Below are positions 4,853 through 6,772 of a DNA stretch of 6,772 nt, piece after piece. The notes under the pieces are model-generated. The model ran no database searches and was not told the origin of the DNA. It saw only the letters and a program-made list of their open reading frames with translations. Location: contig CALMJB010000030.1 of NCBI GenBank assembly GCA_937864205.1, positions 1-6,772 of the forward strand, read 5' to 3'. Origin of the DNA: an uncultured Actinomycetes bacterium (lineage in GTDB: Bacteria; Actinomycetota; Actinomycetes; Nanopelagicales; Nanopelagicaceae). Every line of letters starts with the position of its first letter. Position 1 is the stretch's first letter. The translations under genes were made by a program, and so were the position numbers.

Positions 4853-6418
4853 ATGAGTTTGACCTTATATAGAAAATATCGACCATCGATTTTTTCTGAT
4901 GTCATTGGTCAAGATCATGTAACTGTGCCGTTATCAAATGCTTTAAATTCAAAAACAATTCACCACGCTTATTTATTTAGTGGACCGCGTGGGTGCGGAA
5001 AAACATCTTCAGCCAGAATTCTTGCAAGGTCACTAAATTGCGAAACTGGGCCAACTTCAAATCCATGTGGTGTTTGTCAGTCATGTAAAGATTTAGTCGC
5101 AAACGGTCCTGGCTCAATGGATGTAATTGAGATCGATGCAGCCACTCATGGGTTAGTCGACGATGCCCGAGATCTAAGGGATAAAGCCTTTTTCGCCCCA
5201 GCAAGTTCAAGATACAAGATTTATATTATTGATGAGGCTCACCAATTAGGTCCTGGCGCTGCTAATGCTTTGCTTAAAGTTGTAGAAGAACCACCTCCAC
5301 ATGTGCTTTTTATATTCGCTACGACCGAACCGGAAAAATTGATTTCTACAATTCGTTCCAGAACTCATCATTATCCATTTCGGCTAGTGCCGCCGGCAGT
5401 TCTAAGTAAACATTTAGAAAAAGTCTGTGAAAAAGAAAAAGTTAAGGCAGAAAAAGGGGTAATTGCGTTAATTGTAAAGGCCAGCGGTGGTTCGGTTCGG
5501 GATGCTTTATCAATTTTGGGTCAAATAATGGCAGGTTCTGATTCTGATGGAATTAAATATCAATCAGCTGTTCAATTATTGGGCTTCACTGATACATCAT
5601 TAATAGATTCGGCAGTTGATGCCATTGTGGCAAAAAATTTGGGTCAATTATTTGAATTAATCAATAAAGCAATTGATTCTGGGCAAGACGCTAAAAGATT
5701 TACGCAAGACTTACTTGAAAGATTTCGCGAGCTTTTAATTGCAAATTCTGCGCAAGAACTAGAACAAATTTTGGAAGAAATTCCAACTGATCAATTAGAA
5801 GTTATTCGCAAGCAATCCAAGTTATTCAGCAAATCAGAATTACTTCGAATTTCAGATTTAATTTCTGAGGGCTTAAATCAAATGCGCGGTTCTAATGTAC
5901 CGCGGTTAGTTCTAGAGCTCATTTGTGCCAAAATATTGATTAATAGTTCATCTCAACCAAGCACTGCAAAGCCTCAAGAAAGTCAGGAAGTACTAAACAA
6001 ACCAAGTTCAACTGCCGCTATTAAAAGCCAGCCGGCTATTAGAAAATCAAGCAATTCTGACATTACAGATTTACACAAATTTTGGCCAGAAGTGATCGAT
6101 AATGTAAAACAAAAGCGGCGATTAACCTGGTCATTATTGAGTTCAAGCGCAAAAGTTATTTCTACAGATGAAACTTCTATAACAATTGGAATAATTAATG
6201 CTGGCGCTCGTGATTCATTTATTCGATCAGGTAGCGATGAAATCCTGGCTAAGGCATTTGAAGAAGTTGCCGGTGTCAAGAAAAAAATTGAAGTTGCTAT
6301 TGATGAATCAGTAATTAAACCAGATTCAAATCAAGGCGAAGATTTAGAGGACAAACCGCAAATAAGTGCTGAAGAATTACTTGCAAAAGAACTCGGCGCA
6401 AAAGTAATTAAAGAATAG
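4853..6418 (+). CDS. dnaX: DNA polymerase III subunit gamma/tau (clamp-loader ATPase)
   Basis: DnaX forms the ATP-driven clamp loader that places the beta clamp on DNA and couples polymerase to the replisome. The 521-residue product has an N-terminal AAA+ module: Walker A GPRGCGKT (44-51), a zinc module with C63, C72, C75 and C78, Walker B IIDEAH (125-130), sensor 1 ATTEP (156-160), arginine finger in IRSR (R170), and sensor 2 GSVRDAL (213-219, R216). A helical collar domain follows to about 363, then a low-complexity Ser/Gln/Pro linker (364-405). A C-terminal domain with FWPEVIDNVKQKRRLTW (410-426) and NAGARDSF is typical of actinobacterial DnaX. Arg-Thr replaces the classic Arg-Cys after the finger, also seen in actinobacteria. 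An in-frame TGA at 4847-4849 supports the ATG chosen. No strong ribosome-binding site is visible; a TATGTT at 4825-4830 is a possible -10. recR follows after nine bases. Confidence 0.97.
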   Translation: MSLTLYRKYRPSIFSDVIGQDHVTVPLSNALNSKTIHHAYLFSGPRGCGKTSSARILARSLNCETGPTSNPCGVCQSCKDLVANGPGSMDVIEIDAATHGLVDDARDLRDKAFFAPASSRYKIYIIDEAHQLGPGAANALLKVVEEPPPHVLFIFATTEPEKLISTIRSRTHHYPFRLVPPAVLSKHLEKVCEKEKVKAEKGVIALIVKASGGSVRDALSILGQIMAGSDSDGIKYQSAVQLLGFTDTSLIDSAVDAIVAKNLGQLFELINKAIDSGQDAKRFTQDLLERFRELLIANSAQELEQILEEIPTDQLEVIRKQSKLFSKSELLRISDLISEGLNQMRGSNVPRLVLELICAKILINSSSQPSTAKPQESQEVLNKPSSTAAIKSQPAIRKSSNSDITDLHKFWPEVIDNVKQKRRLTWSLLSSSAKVISTDETSITIGIINAGARDSFIRSGSDEILAKAFEEVAGVKKKIEVAIDESVIKPDSNQGEDLEDKPQISAEELLAKELGAKVIKE

Positions 6419-6427
6419 CTGTTTAAA

Positions 6428-6723
6428 ATGTATGAAGGAATAATCCAAGATCTAATTGATGAACTCGGAAAATTACCAGGTATTGGTCCAAAAAGTGCCC
6501 AACGAATAGCATTTCATATAATCCAATCAGAGAATATTGATGTAACTAAGCTTGCTGAAATCTTAAGAGACGTGAAATCAAAAGTTAAATTTTGCGAAGA
6601 GTGCGGCAACATTTCTGAAGACCAGAAATGTCAGATCTGCAGTGACCCTCGGCGCGATTCAAAATTTATTTGCGTTGTGGAAGAAAGCAAAGATGTACTA
6701 GCAATTGAAAAAACCCGTGAATT
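6428..6723 (+). CDS. recR: Recombination mediator RecR, N-terminal half (truncated by contig end and adapter)
   Basis: RecR works with RecF/RecO in loading RecA at single-stranded gaps. The authentic part covers 98 full codons of the ~200 normal for the family. It has the helix-hairpin-helix LPGIGPKSAQRIAFH (16-30), a four-cysteine zinc finger (C56, C59, C68, C71), and the start of the Toprim domain, KFICVVEES (79-87) with acidic E85, ending in EKTRE. The family continues here with an aromatic residue and RGRYHVL. Instead the frame runs through adapter sequence to the window's end, adding an artificial tail DRKSTRLNSSHSDRSR. Bases TT at 6722-6723 are probably the start of the Phe or Leu codon. 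The ATG lies nine bases after the dnaX stop, so the two are likely co-transcribed and perhaps translationally coupled. The ybaB/ebfC gene that usually sits between them is absent. Confidence 0.95.
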
Positions 6724-6772
6724 AGATCGGAAGAGCACACGTCTGAACTCCAGTCACAGCGATAGATCTCGT
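6724..6772 (+). other. Illumina TruSeq index adapter (sequencing artefact, not genomic)
   Basis: From 6724 the sequence is the TruSeq read-1 3' adapter: AGATCGGAAGAGCACACGTC at 6724-6743, with the rest of the 34-base constant part to 6757. It is followed by an 8-base index AGCGATAG (6758-6765; I recall this as TruSeq HT index D712) and the first seven bases of the P7 side, ATCTCGT (6766-6772). The match is continuous and leaves no doubt. The biological sequence ends at 6723; the A at 6724 may be either genome or adapter. Confidence 0.99.

Noticed and set aside
6276..6290. A programmed slippage site in dnaX to make a short gamma form (run of seven A at 6281-6287)
   Set aside because: The run is near residue 478 of 521, too far downstream for a gamma-sized product. 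The phase does not give the A AAA AAG heptamer, and no stimulatory hairpin was noted.

Overview
The window looks like a chromosome fragment from a low-GC, streamlined actinobacterium, most like the freshwater acI/Nanopelagicales type. That placement is inferred. The DNA is AT-rich, but the proteins and RNAs have actinobacterial signatures: the DnaX C-terminal domain and its RTHHYPFRLVPP segment, the small SRP RNA directly upstream of dnaX, and the OB-fold module at the end of the permease. Intergenic gaps are very short. The last 49 bases (6724-6772) are an Illumina TruSeq index adapter, not genome, so the fragment is an assembled contig that ends inside recR.

Layout. 1-70 (-) is the first 23 codons of upp. 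149-601 (+) is tadA, the tRNA adenosine deaminase. 627-713 (+) is tRNA-Ser(CGA). 718-3081 (-) is a large KimA-like potassium permease of the APC superfamily, with a cytosolic USP-like domain and a C-terminal OB-fold domain. 3138-4562 (+) is a succinate-semialdehyde dehydrogenase-like enzyme. 4570-4657 (-) is tRNA-Ser(GGA). About 4707-4800 (+) is the 4.5S SRP RNA. 4853-6418 (+) is dnaX. 6428-6723 (+) is recR, cut off halfway.

How the parts relate. Two housekeeping blocks, upp/tadA/tRNA-Ser and tRNA-Ser/ffs/dnaX/recR, flank a divergent pair of genes (permease and aldehyde dehydrogenase). Each gene of that pair runs tail-to-tail into a tRNA-Ser gene, with only 4 and 7 bases between them. dnaX and recR are close enough to form an operon. 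The permease and the dehydrogenase share a 56-76 bp divergent promoter region, depending on the starts used, but nothing shows they act in one pathway.

The most interesting item is the permease architecture. Its last ~90 residues resemble a small OB-fold protein that in other actinobacteria is a separate gene near TrkA-type potassium uptake genes. No CRISPR array, insertion sequence, phage gene or defence system is visible, and no stretch over 300 bases lacks a gene.
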